A stretch of DNA of 64,000 nt, from positions 3,993,056-4,057,055 of the forward strand of contig NZ_CP139368.1 in the NCBI RefSeq assembly GCF_034120055.1. The letters are read 5' to 3'. The position numbers and the translations under genes are program-made. Shown piece by piece: positions 9,987 to 21,187 of this stretch. Each line of letters starts with the position of its first letter. Position 1 is the first letter of the stretch. Source of the stretch: Microbacterium rhizosphaerae (GTDB taxonomy: Bacteria > Actinomycetota > Actinomycetes > Actinomycetales > Microbacteriaceae). The notes below the pieces were generated by a model that had not been told where the DNA came from, ran no database searches, and worked only from the letters and a program-made list of their open reading frames with translations.

Positions 9987-11734
9987 CGATCCAGACCCTC
10001 GAGGTCGACACCCGGATGGGGCAGCCAGCGGCTGCCCCATCCGGGGTGCCCCGCGCAACCCCGCCTCGAAAGTCGCCCATCAAGGACGCGGTCACCCGCA
10101 GCCCCTGGCTCATCTTCGCCCTCCTGTGCATGGTCATCGGGGTGATCTTCATCATCGTCCCGCAGGTCAACACCGTGGCGACCGCATTCCGCACCCCGAC
10201 GGGCTGGGGACTTGACGCGATCATCGAGTTCTTCTCGTCCTCCCGCTACACGTCGGCGATCTGGAACAGCCTGCTCGTCGTGTTCTCCACGAGCGCGATC
10301 GCAACTCTGCTCGCCGTTCCGCTCGCGTTCCTCTTCGCGCGCTACGACTTCAACGGCAAGACCGTTGCCCTCACCCTTGTCACACTCGCCACCGCCTCGC
10401 CGCCGTTCCTCGGTGCATACGCGTGGCTGATACTTCTCGGCCGTTTCGGGGTCGTCCACAACGTCGTGATGAGCCTGTTCCACGTCGACCTCGATCTGCA
10501 GATCGTGGGACCGGTCGGCGTCATCTGGGTGGTCACCTGGCTCGTCTTCCCGCTTGTCTTCCTCCTCTCGTTCGAAGGATTCTCAAACCAAGACCCGAGC
10601 CTGGTCGACGCCGCACGCTCGGCAGGCTCGCACCGCATCCGCACCCTTCTCAAGGTCGAGATCCCCCTTGCCGTCCCCGGCATCATCACGGGCATCTTCA
10701 TGGCCATGCTCGCCGCCTTCTCGGACTTCGGCACGCCCGCCGTCATCGGCGGAGAGTTCCCAGTAATGCCGACCCTGGTATACGGCGAGTACGTCAGTGA
10801 GGTGGGCGGGAACCTCTCCCTCGCGTCCACGGCCGGCCTCGTGATGATCCTGATGTCCTCGGTCGCGCTCACCGTGCAGCGCATCATCCTGGCCAAGCGG
10901 GCCTTCGCCACACTCGGCGCCAAGCGTGCACGAACCAATCGGGCCGGCCGTCTCGCGCGTTTCTGGATCGCGTTCTACACGACGGTGGTGCTCATGGCAG
11001 CGTTCGCACCACACATCACACTCATCGTCGTGTCGTTCATGAAGTGGAACTACGGCATCCTGTCGAACCAGTTCACGCTGGAGAACTACAGCAGCCTGTT
11101 CACCGACCACCTGGCACCGATCGGCGTGAGCTTCATGGTTGGCGGGATCGCGACCGTCCTGTGCTCAATCTTCGGCGTGGGGATCTCTTACCTCCTCGTC
11201 CGCAAACGGTGGAAGGTCGTGTCGCCCTTCCTGAACATGACGACGACACTCCCGTACATTATTCCGGGGACGGTCCTCGCGCTCGGTTATGTCGTGGTGT
11301 TCAACAACCCGCCACTGATCCTCACCGGCACATGGATGATCCTGGTCATCGTCTCGTTCGTGCGTAAACTCCCGTTCGCGATCAAGAGCGCGGAAGCGTC
11401 GCTCTCGCAGGTCCATCCCGCTGTCGAGGAGGCGGCCCTCATGGCGGGCGCCGGACCAGGCCGCGCCTTCCTCACGACCACCATGCGGCTGATGATCGGC
11501 GGAGTCCTGACGGGCGCCTCGCTGGCCTTCCTGCAGATGATGACCGAGCTGAGCTCGAGCCTCATTCTCTATCGTCCGCCATGGGAGACGATGACCGTCG
11601 CCATCTATCGCAACACCCTGTCCAGTGGGGCCGACTTCGGCCTGTCCGCGGCCATGGGCGTCGTGTTGCTCGTCAGCGTGAACGTCATCCTTCTGGCCGT
11701 CAACCTGACCACTCGTAAGAACATCCGGCTGTGA
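9983..11734 (+). CDS. ABC transporter permease, two fused permease domains
   Basis: A 583-residue membrane protein beginning at a GTG overlapping the binding-protein stop. An N-terminal cytosolic Pro/Ala-rich leader (about 35 residues) precedes two BPD-transporter permease domains of about six helices each. Each has an EAA-type coupling loop: DAARSAGSHRIRTLLKVEIPL in the first half and EEAALMAGAGPGRAFLTTTMRLM in the second. This fused architecture is characteristic of FbpB/AfuB-type permeases. It forms the importer with the lipoprotein and ATPase genes on either side. Confidence 0.9.
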   Translation: MTIQTLEVDTRMGQPAAAPSGVPRATPPRKSPIKDAVTRSPWLIFALLCMVIGVIFIIVPQVNTVATAFRTPTGWGLDAIIEFFSSSRYTSAIWNSLLVVFSTSAIATLLAVPLAFLFARYDFNGKTVALTLVTLATASPPFLGAYAWLILLGRFGVVHNVVMSLFHVDLDLQIVGPVGVIWVVTWLVFPLVFLLSFEGFSNQDPSLVDAARSAGSHRIRTLLKVEIPLAVPGIITGIFMAMLAAFSDFGTPAVIGGEFPVMPTLVYGEYVSEVGGNLSLASTAGLVMILMSSVALTVQRIILAKRAFATLGAKRARTNRAGRLARFWIAFYTTVVLMAAFAPHITLIVVSFMKWNYGILSNQFTLENYSSLFTDHLAPIGVSFMVGGIATVLCSIFGVGISYLLVRKRWKVVSPFLNMTTTLPYIIPGTVLALGYVVVFNNPPLILTGTWMILVIVSFVRKLPFAIKSAEASLSQVHPAVEEAALMAGAGPGRAFLTTTMRLMIGGVLTGASLAFLQMMTELSSSLILYRPPWETMTVAIYRNTLSSGADFGLSAAMGVVLLVSVNVILLAVNLTTRKNIRL

Positions 11735-11757
11735 CCAAGAGCGAAGGAGCACCCACA

Positions 11758-12791
<1,034 letters not shown>

Positions 12792-12795
<4 letters not shown>

Positions 12796-13718
12796 AACTG
12801 GCAGGGCTCGGAATCAGCACAAATGCCGACATGATCAACGGTGATGACGAAATCCTCGGGCGTCATCTCGGAGAGATCGCGGATGCCGGCTGCAGTCACG
12901 CTGAGCTGATCCTCCACGGACTGGACGTCGTGGTCGGAGGGCGGCTTCAGCCAAGCCGAGTCCGCCGCGTTCACGACGTCCTGCGCCGCAGCGGACTGAG
13001 ATTCTCGATCCATCTCCCCTACACCCTCAACTTGATGGACCCGAAGTACGGGGAACCGTTCACGCGGATCTTCGAAGCCGGCCTCGACTTCGCTGACACG
13101 ATCGGTGCCGAGGTCGTGGTTTATCACAGTTCCTGGCGACAGCCGGAATCAGCCCATCGCACGATCAACGATCGCGATGCGCAGGAACTGCTGCTCCGCG
13201 ACCGTGACACACTCAGAACACTCGGCGAACGCGCGGCTCGAAGCGGTGTCGATATCGGTGTAGAGAACAATGCTTGGACTGACCCGAGCGCCATCACCTA
13301 CGGACTCCGCCCCGCTGACATCGTCGACCACGTGCGGCAGATCGAGTTGGACAACGTGGGGATCACGCTCGACTTCGGGCATCTGCACCTCACGTCGGAG
13401 GCCTACGGGTGGGACTTCGCCGACGAATGTCGCACCGTCCTCCCCTACCTGAAGCACGTTCACGCGCACGACAACTTCGCCGTGCTGGAGCAGACCGGGA
13501 TATACAATCGCGACTTTCCGCTCGGACTCGGCGATCTCCACCTCCCGATGGGATGGGGCAGCATCGCCTGGCCCGAGATCCTCCCTCTCTTCGCCGACTA
13601 TGACGGCATTTGGATGATGGAGATCGAGTACCGCCTCGCTTCCTTGTTCCCGGAGATCGCACAGGCCGCAAGAGGGCTTCTCAATCTCCACCAGGATGGC
13701 GCTGGGATTGTCCGGTAG
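12792..13718 (+). CDS. Sugar phosphate isomerase/epimerase-family TIM barrel protein
   Basis: A 308-residue xylose-isomerase-like barrel, last gene of the plus-strand operon, coupled by an ATGA overlap. Metal-site segments are visible: GVENNAW (Glu), ITLDFGHLHL (Asp, His), HVHAHDNF and a terminal MMEIEYR (Glu). The family includes isomerases, epimerases and dehydratases of sugars, sugar phosphates and cyclitols. Co-transcription with a PfkB kinase and importer suggests it isomerises the imported compound. No specific substrate is claimed. Confidence 0.8.
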
Positions 13719-13720
13719 CG

Positions 13721-13766
13721 TCAAGGCGCCGTGAACGTATGGTCTTCGCGAGCAGTTGCGCCTTGA
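13721..13766 (+). terminator. Inverted repeat after the PfkB-ABC operon
   Basis: TCAAGGCGC (13721-13729) and GCGCCTTGA (13758-13766) are exact complements separated by 28 nt, starting just after the stop of the TIM-barrel gene. Probable operon end; the long loop and lack of a U-tract reduce certainty. Confidence 0.45.
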
Positions 13767-14336
13767 GGCCAGGGATCGGCTCAGCGACATCGCGTGGCAT
13801 CAGCGGCCGCTTACTCAGAGCCGTTTCAGTCGGCTTCGCGCGTGTGGACACGGCAATTTCCTGCTGAAGTCAAGAGCCGGCAGGGCGTAGAAGTAGGGCG
13901 TCCCGCCAAGTCATAGCCCGCCCTCGCGGGCGCGCCGTTGCACGACTCGAGCCGATCCCGTTTGCCCACTGGATTGCTCACGAACGGCGCGGATCCACGG
14001 ATGTGCAGTGTGATGACGCAAGACATCGGTGACACTTCGTCTGTCAGGAGATCGGTGACAGTCGCGAGTGTCTGACGCGGTCCGCGGCCGTTGCCATTGC
14101 CGACGTACTTCGTGCCCGCGGGGGCCAGAGCTTCTCGCTGATGAGGGGGCCGCGGATCGAGGGTTGTCTCTCAAATCAGCCTCTCGGGCGCCGCGGCTGA
14201 GCGACAGGTCGCGGTGATCCACTGCGGCAGTTCACGTATCCTCATCGCGCACGTGACCGCAGGGGGTCCTGCGGCGGAGCAGCCCGATAATCGACTTCCC
14301 GTCTCCAAGTCAGCCGGCACGTGCGGCTGAGGACCC
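13767..14336. other. 570 bp without a convincing gene; possible IS-end remnant
   Basis: No frame looks protein-like here. ATCGGTGACA occurs twice, at 14025-14034 and 14051-14060 (26-bp period), with TGTCAG/TGTCTGAC nearby. Such TGTCA-rich ends resemble the termini of IS3/IS481-type insertion sequences in actinobacteria, but no transposase is present. This may be a degraded IS scar. Confidence 0.3.
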
Positions 14337-15590
14337 CTAGCGCGCGGCCTTGGGGGCTCGGGCGTCCCGTAGCATCCCGGCGACGACGAGTGCGATGGCG
14401 CCGACGATGACGAGGAGCCACAGCCCGAGCGCGTAGGAGTTCGTTTGCGGGTTGTAGGTGAGACCCATCACGAGCGGAGGGAAGTAGCCGCCGAGCCCAC
14501 CGGCCGCGGCGACGACGCCGGTGACGGCGCCGACCTTGTCGGACGGGGTCGACGGGCCGACCCATGCGAACACGGCGCCCATGCCGAGACCCATGGCCGC
14601 GGCCATCAGAAGGAACGTCGTGCCGGTGACGATTCCTTCTGGTGGTTGCTGCCCGACGACGTAGGCGAGTGAGACGATGCCGGCGAGTGAGACGAGGGAG
14701 ATGACCTTGGGGCCGAGCCAGTCTGCGAGCACGCCTCCGATCGGGCGCGCGATGACGGCGGCCGCAGCGAACAGCGCGGTGCGGGTGCCGGCGCCGACCG
14801 GGTCGACTTCGTTCGGGTAGATCGTCGTGAGGTATTTCGGCAGGAAGGTCGAGAAGGCGACGAAGCCTCCGAAGACGATGCCGTAGAGGAATGCCATCTC
14901 CCACGTGACCGGCAGCTTCAGGGCGCCGCGGACTTTCGGCACGAGTGGCTCGTGGCTCGATCGCCAGGCGGGTGAGTCTTTCATGAGGAACCACACCAGC
15001 ACCGCCATGGCGATCATGACCCCGGCGACCAGGAGATGCGTCGGGACGTATCCGATGCTGATGACGAGCCGAGGGGTGGCGAAGGCCGACACCGCGGTGC
15101 CGATCATCCCCATGCCGAACACTCCGTTCGCGAAGCCTCGTCGGGCGGGCGGGAACCAGGCGCTGGAGAACGGGATGCCGGCCGCGAAGATGGTGCCGGC
15201 GATGCCGAGCAGGAAGCCGCCGACGAGCAGCAGCGGGAAGCTGCGGATGATCCCGGCGAACATCACGATCAACACAGCCGGCACGGCCGCGAGCAGCACG
15301 CCCGCGAACATCTTGCGACCGCCGAAGCGGTCGGTGTACGCGCCGACCAGGATGCGTCCGAGGGCGCCCACGAGCACGGGCGTTGCGAGCATGAGGGAGA
15401 TCTGTCCCTCGTTGAGTCCCATCTCGGTGGCGTAGGTCTTCTGCAGCGGCGCGATCAGCATCCACGCCCAGAACCCGACCGTCGACGCGAACGTCGCCAA
15501 TATCACCTGCGCGAGTCCGCCCCGGAGCGAACCCGCATCCGTCGTCGGTTCCGCCCGGCCCGCCTGATCCGCCTGATTCATCGTGTGCAT
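14337..15590 (-). CDS. narK: Nitrate/nitrite transporter, MFS family (NarK)
   Basis: A 417-residue 12-helix major facilitator. Family marks: the loop 2-3 type motif GRILVGAYTDRFGGRK, the NarK nitrate signature region GIAGTIFAAGIPFSSAWFPPARRGFANGVFGMGMIG, and the second conserved glycine-rich stretch AVTGVVAAAGGLGGYFPP. It imports nitrate and/or exports nitrite for the narGHJI enzyme transcribed divergently. Start is the ATG at 15590 (an in-frame ATG at 15581 is possible); the longer upstream frame runs into narG. Confidence 0.93.
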   Translation of the reverse strand: MHTMNQADQAGRAEPTTDAGSLRGGLAQVILATFASTVGFWAWMLIAPLQKTYATEMGLNEGQISLMLATPVLVGALGRILVGAYTDRFGGRKMFAGVLLAAVPAVLIVMFAGIIRSFPLLLVGGFLLGIAGTIFAAGIPFSSAWFPPARRGFANGVFGMGMIGTAVSAFATPRLVISIGYVPTHLLVAGVMIAMAVLVWFLMKDSPAWRSSHEPLVPKVRGALKLPVTWEMAFLYGIVFGGFVAFSTFLPKYLTTIYPNEVDPVGAGTRTALFAAAAVIARPIGGVLADWLGPKVISLVSLAGIVSLAYVVGQQPPEGIVTGTTFLLMAAAMGLGMGAVFAWVGPSTPSDKVGAVTGVVAAAGGLGGYFPPLVMGLTYNPQTNSYALGLWLLVIVGAIALVVAGMLRDARAPKAAR

Positions 15591-15773
15591 GGCTCGTCCC
15601 GTCTTCGAGCAACCGCCTGTCGACCATGACGCTAGCGGACAGTAGGTACCGAGCGGCAGGCATTTTCGCCGAATTCGTCCGGGGCTCCTGACAGATGAAT
15701 ACTCACGGTGGATACTGGCGCGAGGACGGCGTGACATCACGAGGCTGTGATCAGGCGAATCGAAGGACCGCAC
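15591..15773. promoter_or_regulatory. narK-narGHJI divergent promoter region
   Basis: 183 bp between the two nar transcription units. It contains GTGACATCAC (15731-15740) followed by TGTGATCAG, which loosely resembles Crp/Fnr-type half-sites, and CGAAGGA as the narG ribosome-binding site. No clear -35/-10 pair could be assigned. Confidence 0.4.
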
Positions 15774-18700
15774 ATGACACCGCGCGACAGCGATATCCAT
15801 CCCTCCACCGACGGCGCTTTGGCCGACGCGCTGGTCTCGATGCGCCGGTTCCTGCGGCCGCGCGAGGTCTCCCCAGATCTGCGGACGTTGTTCCTCGAGG
15901 GCGGACGGTCTGGGGACGTGTTCTACCGCGACCGCTGGTCGCACGACAAGGTCGTGCGCTCGACGCACGGGGTGAACTGCACGGGCTCCTGCTCGTGGAA
16001 GGTGTACGTCAAGGACGGCATCATCACGTGGGAGGTGCAGCAGACCGACTACCCCTCCGTCGGGCCCGATTCGCCCGAATACGAACCGCGCGGCTGCCCG
16101 CGAGGTGCGGCCTTCAGCTGGTACACGTACTCGCCGACCCGCGTGCGCTACCCCTACATCAGAGGAACGCTGCTCGAGTCGTACCGGCGCGCGAAGCAGG
16201 AGCATCCCGACCCCGTCGACGCGTGGGGCTCGCTCATGGCCGACCCCGAGGCCTCGGTCGCGTACCGACGGCAGCGCGGCAAGGGCGGGCTCGTGCGCGC
16301 GACGTGGGACGAGGCGATCGAGATCGCTGCCGCCGCGCATGTCCACACCGTGAAGTACTACGGACCGGACCGGATCGCCGGGTTCTCACCCATCCCCGCC
16401 ATGTCGATGGTCTCGCACGGCGCCGGCGCGCGGTTCATGAGCCTGCTCGGCGGCGTGATGCTGTCGTTCTACGACTGGTACGCGGACCTTCCAGTCGCGA
16501 GCCCGCAGGTGTTCGGCGACCAGACCGACGTGCCCGAGTCCGCGGACTGGTGGAACGCAAGCTACCTGATGATGTGGGGCTCGAATGTGCCGGTGACGCG
16601 CACGCCGGACGCGCACTTCATGGCCGAGGCGCGCTATCGCGGCACGAAGGTCGTCACCGTCTCACCGGACTACACCGACAACACGAAGTTCGCGGACGAG
16701 TGGGTGGCCCCGCATCCCGGTACCGACGGCGCCCTCGCGTTCGCGATGGGGCATGTCATCCTCACCGAGCACTTGGTGCGCCGCCGCACACCGCGCTTCG
16801 AGGACTACCTGCGCCGCTATACCGACTCTCCCTACCTCGTGACGCTCGAGGATCGCGAGGGCGTCCTCGTGCCGGGCAAGTTCGTGACCGCGAGCGACCT
16901 GGGCGGCGCGGCGGCGGCAGAGACGCATGCGGACTTCAAGCCGGTGCTACTGGATGCCGACGGCACGCCGCTCGTGCCGGGCGGCAGCCTCGGCCACCGC
17001 TTCTCGCCGGAGGACGAGGGTCGATGGAACCTCGATCTCGGCGGCGCCGTGCCCCCGCTCTCAATCGCCGACGTGCCCGGGTGGAGCGGCGCCTCAGCCG
17101 CGATCTCGCTGCCGAGGTTCGACGTTACGCCCGAACCCGGGCACGAGCACGAGGGCGGCTCGGGCGTCGTCGTGCGCGGGGTGCCGACGATGGCCGTCGG
17201 GGGACGCATCGTGACGACGGTGTTCGACCTGCTGCTCGCCCAGTACGGCGTCGCCCGCGAGGGGCTGCCGGGCGAGTGGCCGGTGGGCTACCAGGATGCG
17301 TCGACCCCGGGAACGCCCGCGTGGCAGGAGGAGATCACCTCCGTGCCGGCCGCGCAAGCGACGCGGATCGCGCGCGAGTTCGCGGACAATGCGGAGCGCA
17401 GCGGCGGCCGGTCGATGATCATCATGGGCGCGGGCACGAACCACTGGTTCCACTCCGACACGATCTACCGCACGTTCCTCGCGCTCACCACGATGACGGG
17501 ATGCCAGGGTGTCAACGGTGGTGGCTGGGCGCACTACGTCGGCCAAGAGAAGGTGCGGCCGCTGACCGGCTATTCGCAGTACTCGACGGCGGCTGACTGG
17601 AGCCGCCCGGGGCGGCAGATGATCGGCACGGCGTTCTGGTACCTCGCCACGGACCAGTGGCGTTACGACGGCCTGCCCGCGGATCAGCTCGCCTCGCCTC
17701 TCGCACGCGGCCGGTTCGCGGACCGGACGACTGCGGACTGCCTGGTCGAGTCCGCGAAGCGCGGATGGATGCCGAGCTACCCGACCTTCGACCGCAATCC
17801 GCTCGATCTGTGCGACGAGGCCGACGCGGCCGGCAAGGAGCCGGCGCAGTACGTCGTCGACGCGCTCGCCGACGGATCGCTGCACTACGCGGCCGAGGAC
17901 CCCGACGCCCCAGAGAACTTCCCCCGGATCGTCACGGTGTGGCGCGCGAACATCCTCGGCTCGTCGGGCAAGGGCAACGAGTACTTCCTGAAGCACCTGC
18001 TCGGCACGGACGCCGCGATCCGCGCACCCGAGACGCGCCCGTCGGCACGGCCGAAGACCCTCCGCTGGCGCGACGACGCCCCGAACGGCAAGCTCGACCT
18101 GCTCCTCACCGCCGACTTCCGGATGACGAGCACCACGCTGTTCAGCGACATCGTGCTGCCCGCCGCCACCTGGTATGAGAAGCACGACCTGTCGTCGACG
18201 GACATGCATCCGTTCATCCACGCATTCACGCCCGCGATCGACACCCCTTGGCAGACGCGCACCGACTTCGACATGTTCGGCCTGCTCGCCCAGCGCTTCA
18301 GCGAGTTCGCCCGCATCCATCTCGGCGTGCGGCGCGATCTCGTCGCAGCTCCCCTCCTGCATGACACCCCGGATGCGATGGCCACCCCGCACGGGCGGGT
18401 CGTCGACGGCGCGCCCGCGGTCCCGGGCGTGACGATGCCGAAGCTCATCGTCGTCGAGCGCGACTACCCTGCGCTCGTCGACAAATGGCGCTCTCTCGGC
18501 CCGCTCACGGAGAAGCTCGGGCTCACGACGAAGGGCGTGACGTTCCACGCCGAACCCGAACTGAAGCTCCTCGGCCGGGTGAACGGCGTCTTCCCGGACG
18601 ACCCACGGGCGGGCGTCGCGGCCGGGCGCGTGCGGCTCGACAGCGACGAGCGCGCGTGCGAGCTGATCCTCGCCCTGTCCGGCACGAGCAACGGCCGGCT

Positions 18701-19535
18701 CGCGGTCCAAGGCTTCCGTGAGCTCGAACAGAAGACGGGCCAGGAGCTCGCCTATCTCGCCGAGGAGCACGAGGGCACGCGCCTGACCTTCCACGACGTG
18801 CAGGTGCAGCCGCGGAGCGTCATCACCTCGCCCGAATGGTCGGGCTCCGAGCACGGCGGCCGGCGTTACACCGCGTTCGCCGTCAACGTGGAGAACCTGA
18901 AGCCGTGGCACACGCTCACGGGGCGTCAGCACTTCTACCTCGACCACGACTGGATGGAGGAGCTCGGCGAGAATCTGCCGATCTACCGCCCGCCGCTCGA
19001 TCTGCACCGACTGTTCGCCGACCCGGTTCCGGGCGACACGCGCCGCATCGCCGGCCCCGGCTCCCCGGGACAGACAGAGGTCGCAGTGCGCTATCTCACG
19101 CCGCACTCGAAGTGGTCGATCCACTCCGAGTACCAGGACAACCTCTTCATGCTGTCGCTCTCGCGCGGCGGCCCGACGATCTGGATGAGCCCGCAGGACG
19201 CGGGCAAGATCGGGGTCGTCGACAACGAGTGGATCGAGGCGTACAACCGCAACGGCGTCGTGGTCGCCCGCGCGATCGTGTCCCATCGGATGCCCGAGGG
19301 CACGGTCTACATGTACCACGCGAAGGACCGCACGATCGACGTGCCGATCACCGAGACGAGCGGCATGCGCGGCGGCATCCACAATTCGCTCACCCGCATC
19401 CTGCTCAAGCCCAGCCATCTGATCGGCGGGTATGCCCAGCTCTCGTTCGCGTTCAACTATCTCGGCCCCACCGGAAACCAGCGCGACGAGATCACCACCA
19501 TCCGCCGCCGCAGCCAGGAGGTGCAGTACCGATGA
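15774..19535 (+). CDS. narG: Respiratory nitrate reductase alpha subunit (NarG)
   Basis: A 1253-residue Mo-bisMGD oxidoreductase that reduces nitrate to nitrite at the cytoplasmic face of the membrane. The FS0 iron-sulfur ligands His65, Cys69, Cys73 and Cys108 have the spacing 4-4-35 known for E. coli NarG. YDWYADLP contains Asp238, the expected Mo ligand, followed by QTDVPESADWWN. ATG at 15774 follows CGAAGGA; the longer frame adds only nine residues without an RBS. Length is normal. No twin-arginine export signal is seen, as expected for cytoplasmic-side NarG. The stop overlaps narH (ATGA). Confidence 0.97.
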   Translation: MTPRDSDIHPSTDGALADALVSMRRFLRPREVSPDLRTLFLEGGRSGDVFYRDRWSHDKVVRSTHGVNCTGSCSWKVYVKDGIITWEVQQTDYPSVGPDSPEYEPRGCPRGAAFSWYTYSPTRVRYPYIRGTLLESYRRAKQEHPDPVDAWGSLMADPEASVAYRRQRGKGGLVRATWDEAIEIAAAAHVHTVKYYGPDRIAGFSPIPAMSMVSHGAGARFMSLLGGVMLSFYDWYADLPVASPQVFGDQTDVPESADWWNASYLMMWGSNVPVTRTPDAHFMAEARYRGTKVVTVSPDYTDNTKFADEWVAPHPGTDGALAFAMGHVILTEHLVRRRTPRFEDYLRRYTDSPYLVTLEDREGVLVPGKFVTASDLGGAAAAETHADFKPVLLDADGTPLVPGGSLGHRFSPEDEGRWNLDLGGAVPPLSIADVPGWSGASAAISLPRFDVTPEPGHEHEGGSGVVVRGVPTMAVGGRIVTTVFDLLLAQYGVAREGLPGEWPVGYQDASTPGTPAWQEEITSVPAAQATRIAREFADNAERSGGRSMIIMGAGTNHWFHSDTIYRTFLALTTMTGCQGVNGGGWAHYVGQEKVRPLTGYSQYSTAADWSRPGRQMIGTAFWYLATDQWRYDGLPADQLASPLARGRFADRTTADCLVESAKRGWMPSYPTFDRNPLDLCDEADAAGKEPAQYVVDALADGSLHYAAEDPDAPENFPRIVTVWRANILGSSGKGNEYFLKHLLGTDAAIRAPETRPSARPKTLRWRDDAPNGKLDLLLTADFRMTSTTLFSDIVLPAATWYEKHDLSSTDMHPFIHAFTPAIDTPWQTRTDFDMFGLLAQRFSEFARIHLGVRRDLVAAPLLHDTPDAMATPHGRVVDGAPAVPGVTMPKLIVVERDYPALVDKWRSLGPLTEKLGLTTKGVTFHAEPELKLLGRVNGVFPDDPRAGVAAGRVRLDSDERACELILALSGTSNGRLAVQGFRELEQKTGQELAYLAEEHEGTRLTFHDVQVQPRSVITSPEWSGSEHGGRRYTAFAVNVENLKPWHTLTGRQHFYLDHDWMEELGENLPIYRPPLDLHRLFADPVPGDTRRIAGPGSPGQTEVAVRYLTPHSKWSIHSEYQDNLFMLSLSRGGPTIWMSPQDAGKIGVVDNEWIEAYNRNGVVVARAIVSHRMPEGTVYMYHAKDRTIDVPITETSGMRGGIHNSLTRILLKPSHLIGGYAQLSFAFNYLGPTGNQRDEITTIRRRSQEVQYR

Positions 19536-21187
19536 AGGTCATGGCGCAGATGTCGATGGTCATGAATCTCGACAAGTGCATCGGATGCCACACCTGCAGC
19601 GTCACGTGCAAGCAGGCGTGGACGAATCGCACGGGCATGGAATACGTGTGGTTCAACAACGTCGAGACCCGGCCCGGGCAGGGCTATCCGCGCGCGTATG
19701 AGGACCAGGAGCGATGGCAAGGCGGCTGGGTGCGGAAGAAGAACGGCCGCCTCAAGCTCCGCGCCGGCGGCCGGCTCAACAAGCTCGCGAACATCTTCTC
19801 CAACCCGAAGCTGCCCGAGATCCAGGACTACTACGAGCCCTGGACGTACGACTACGACATGCTGCTGAACGCGCCCGAGAGCACGCAGATCCCGGTCGCA
19901 CGCCCGAAGAGCCTCCTCACCGGCGAGGACATGAAGATCACCTGGTCGGCCAACTGGGACGACGACCTCGGCGGATCGGCCGCGACGATGGAGAAGGACC
20001 CGATCCTGCAGAAGATGAGCGAGCACGTGCAGGCCGACTTCGAGCAGGCCTTCATGTTCTACCTGCCCCGGATCTGCGAGCACTGCCTCAACCCGTCGTG
20101 CGTCGCATCCTGCCCGTCCGGCGCGATGTACAAGCGCGCCGAGGACGGCATCGTGCTCGTCGACCAGGACCGCTGCCGCGGCTGGCGCATGTGCGTGTCG
20201 GGCTGCCCTTACAAGAAGGTCTACTTCAACCACAAGACCGGCAAGGCCGAGAAGTGCACCCTGTGTTATCCGCGCATCGAGGTCGGGCTGCCGACGGTGT
20301 GCTCCGAGACGTGCGTCGGACGGCTGCGGTACCTCGGGCTCGTCCTGTACGACGTCGACCGTGTTGCGGAGGCGGCCGCAGTGGCGGACGAAAAGGACCT
20401 CCTCGACGCTCAGCGGAACGTACTCCTCGACCCGCACGACCCCGAGGTCATCGCCGCGGCGCGGCGCGACGGCATCCCCGAGGACTGGATCGAGGCCGCG
20501 CAACGCAGCCCGATCTGGCGACTCATCCACGACTACCGGATCGCACTCCCCCTCCACCCTGAGTACCGGACGATGCCGATGGTCTGGTACATCCCGCCGC
20601 TCTCACCCGTCGTCGACGTGGTCACCGGGTCGGGCAACGACGGCGAAGATGCACGCACGCTCTTCGCCGCGATCGACAAGCTGCGCATCCCGATCGGCTA
20701 CCTCGCGGAGCTCTTCACGGCGGGCGACACGAAGCCCGTCGACAAGTCCCTCCGCACTCTCGCCGCGATGCGCTCGTACATGCGTGGCATCAACCTCGAC
20801 GACGAGCGTGACGAGCGGATCCCGGCCGCGATCGGAATGACGGGCGCCGAGGTCGAGGAGATGTACCGTCTGCTCGCCATCGCGAAGTACGACGACCGCT
20901 ACGTGATCCCCGCCGCGCACGCCGAGCAGGCTCAGCAGCTCGAGGAGCTCGCATGCTCGCTCGATTACGACGGCGGCCCCGGGATGTACGGCCCCGGCCG
21001 CTTCGGCACCTCCAGCGGCCAGCCGATGCCGGTCGCGGTCGAGAACTTCCACGCGTTGCAGACCCGGCAGACGGCTGACCGCCCGAGCACCGCGGGCCGC
21101 GTCAACCTCCTGAACTGGGATGGCAACGGCAGCCCCGACGGCCTGTTCCCGCCGCGGGGCGATTCCGGCGCGGAGGACGAGTCGTGA
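19532..21187 (+). CDS. narH: Respiratory nitrate reductase beta subunit (NarH)
   Basis: A 551-residue four-cluster ferredoxin subunit. Cys16, 19, 22 and 26 form the first Cys quartet (CIGCHTCSVTC). Later come CEHCLNPSCVASCP, CRGWRMCVSGCP and CTLCYPRIEVG. The Trp in CRGWRMC replaces a cysteine and is the known reason NarH carries one [3Fe-4S] cluster. It passes electrons from NarI to NarG. ATGA overlap with narG and GTGA overlap with narJ. Confidence 0.97.
   Translation: MKVMAQMSMVMNLDKCIGCHTCSVTCKQAWTNRTGMEYVWFNNVETRPGQGYPRAYEDQERWQGGWVRKKNGRLKLRAGGRLNKLANIFSNPKLPEIQDYYEPWTYDYDMLLNAPESTQIPVARPKSLLTGEDMKITWSANWDDDLGGSAATMEKDPILQKMSEHVQADFEQAFMFYLPRICEHCLNPSCVASCPSGAMYKRAEDGIVLVDQDRCRGWRMCVSGCPYKKVYFNHKTGKAEKCTLCYPRIEVGLPTVCSETCVGRLRYLGLVLYDVDRVAEAAAVADEKDLLDAQRNVLLDPHDPEVIAAARRDGIPEDWIEAAQRSPIWRLIHDYRIALPLHPEYRTMPMVWYIPPLSPVVDVVTGSGNDGEDARTLFAAIDKLRIPIGYLAELFTAGDTKPVDKSLRTLAAMRSYMRGINLDDERDERIPAAIGMTGAEVEEMYRLLAIAKYDDRYVIPAAHAEQAQQLEELACSLDYDGGPGMYGPGRFGTSSGQPMPVAVENFHALQTRQTADRPSTAGRVNLLNWDGNGSPDGLFPPRGDSGAEDES

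Noticed and set aside
14242..15663. Long 473-aa frame over narK
   Set aside because: Arg-rich shadow frame antisense to or overlapping the NarK frame, without domain features; NarK frame has clear MFS motifs.
17094..19418. 774-aa antisense frame in narG
   Set aside because: Typical high-GC antisense open frame (Arg/His/Asp/Val-rich); narG on the plus strand has all metal-centre ligands.
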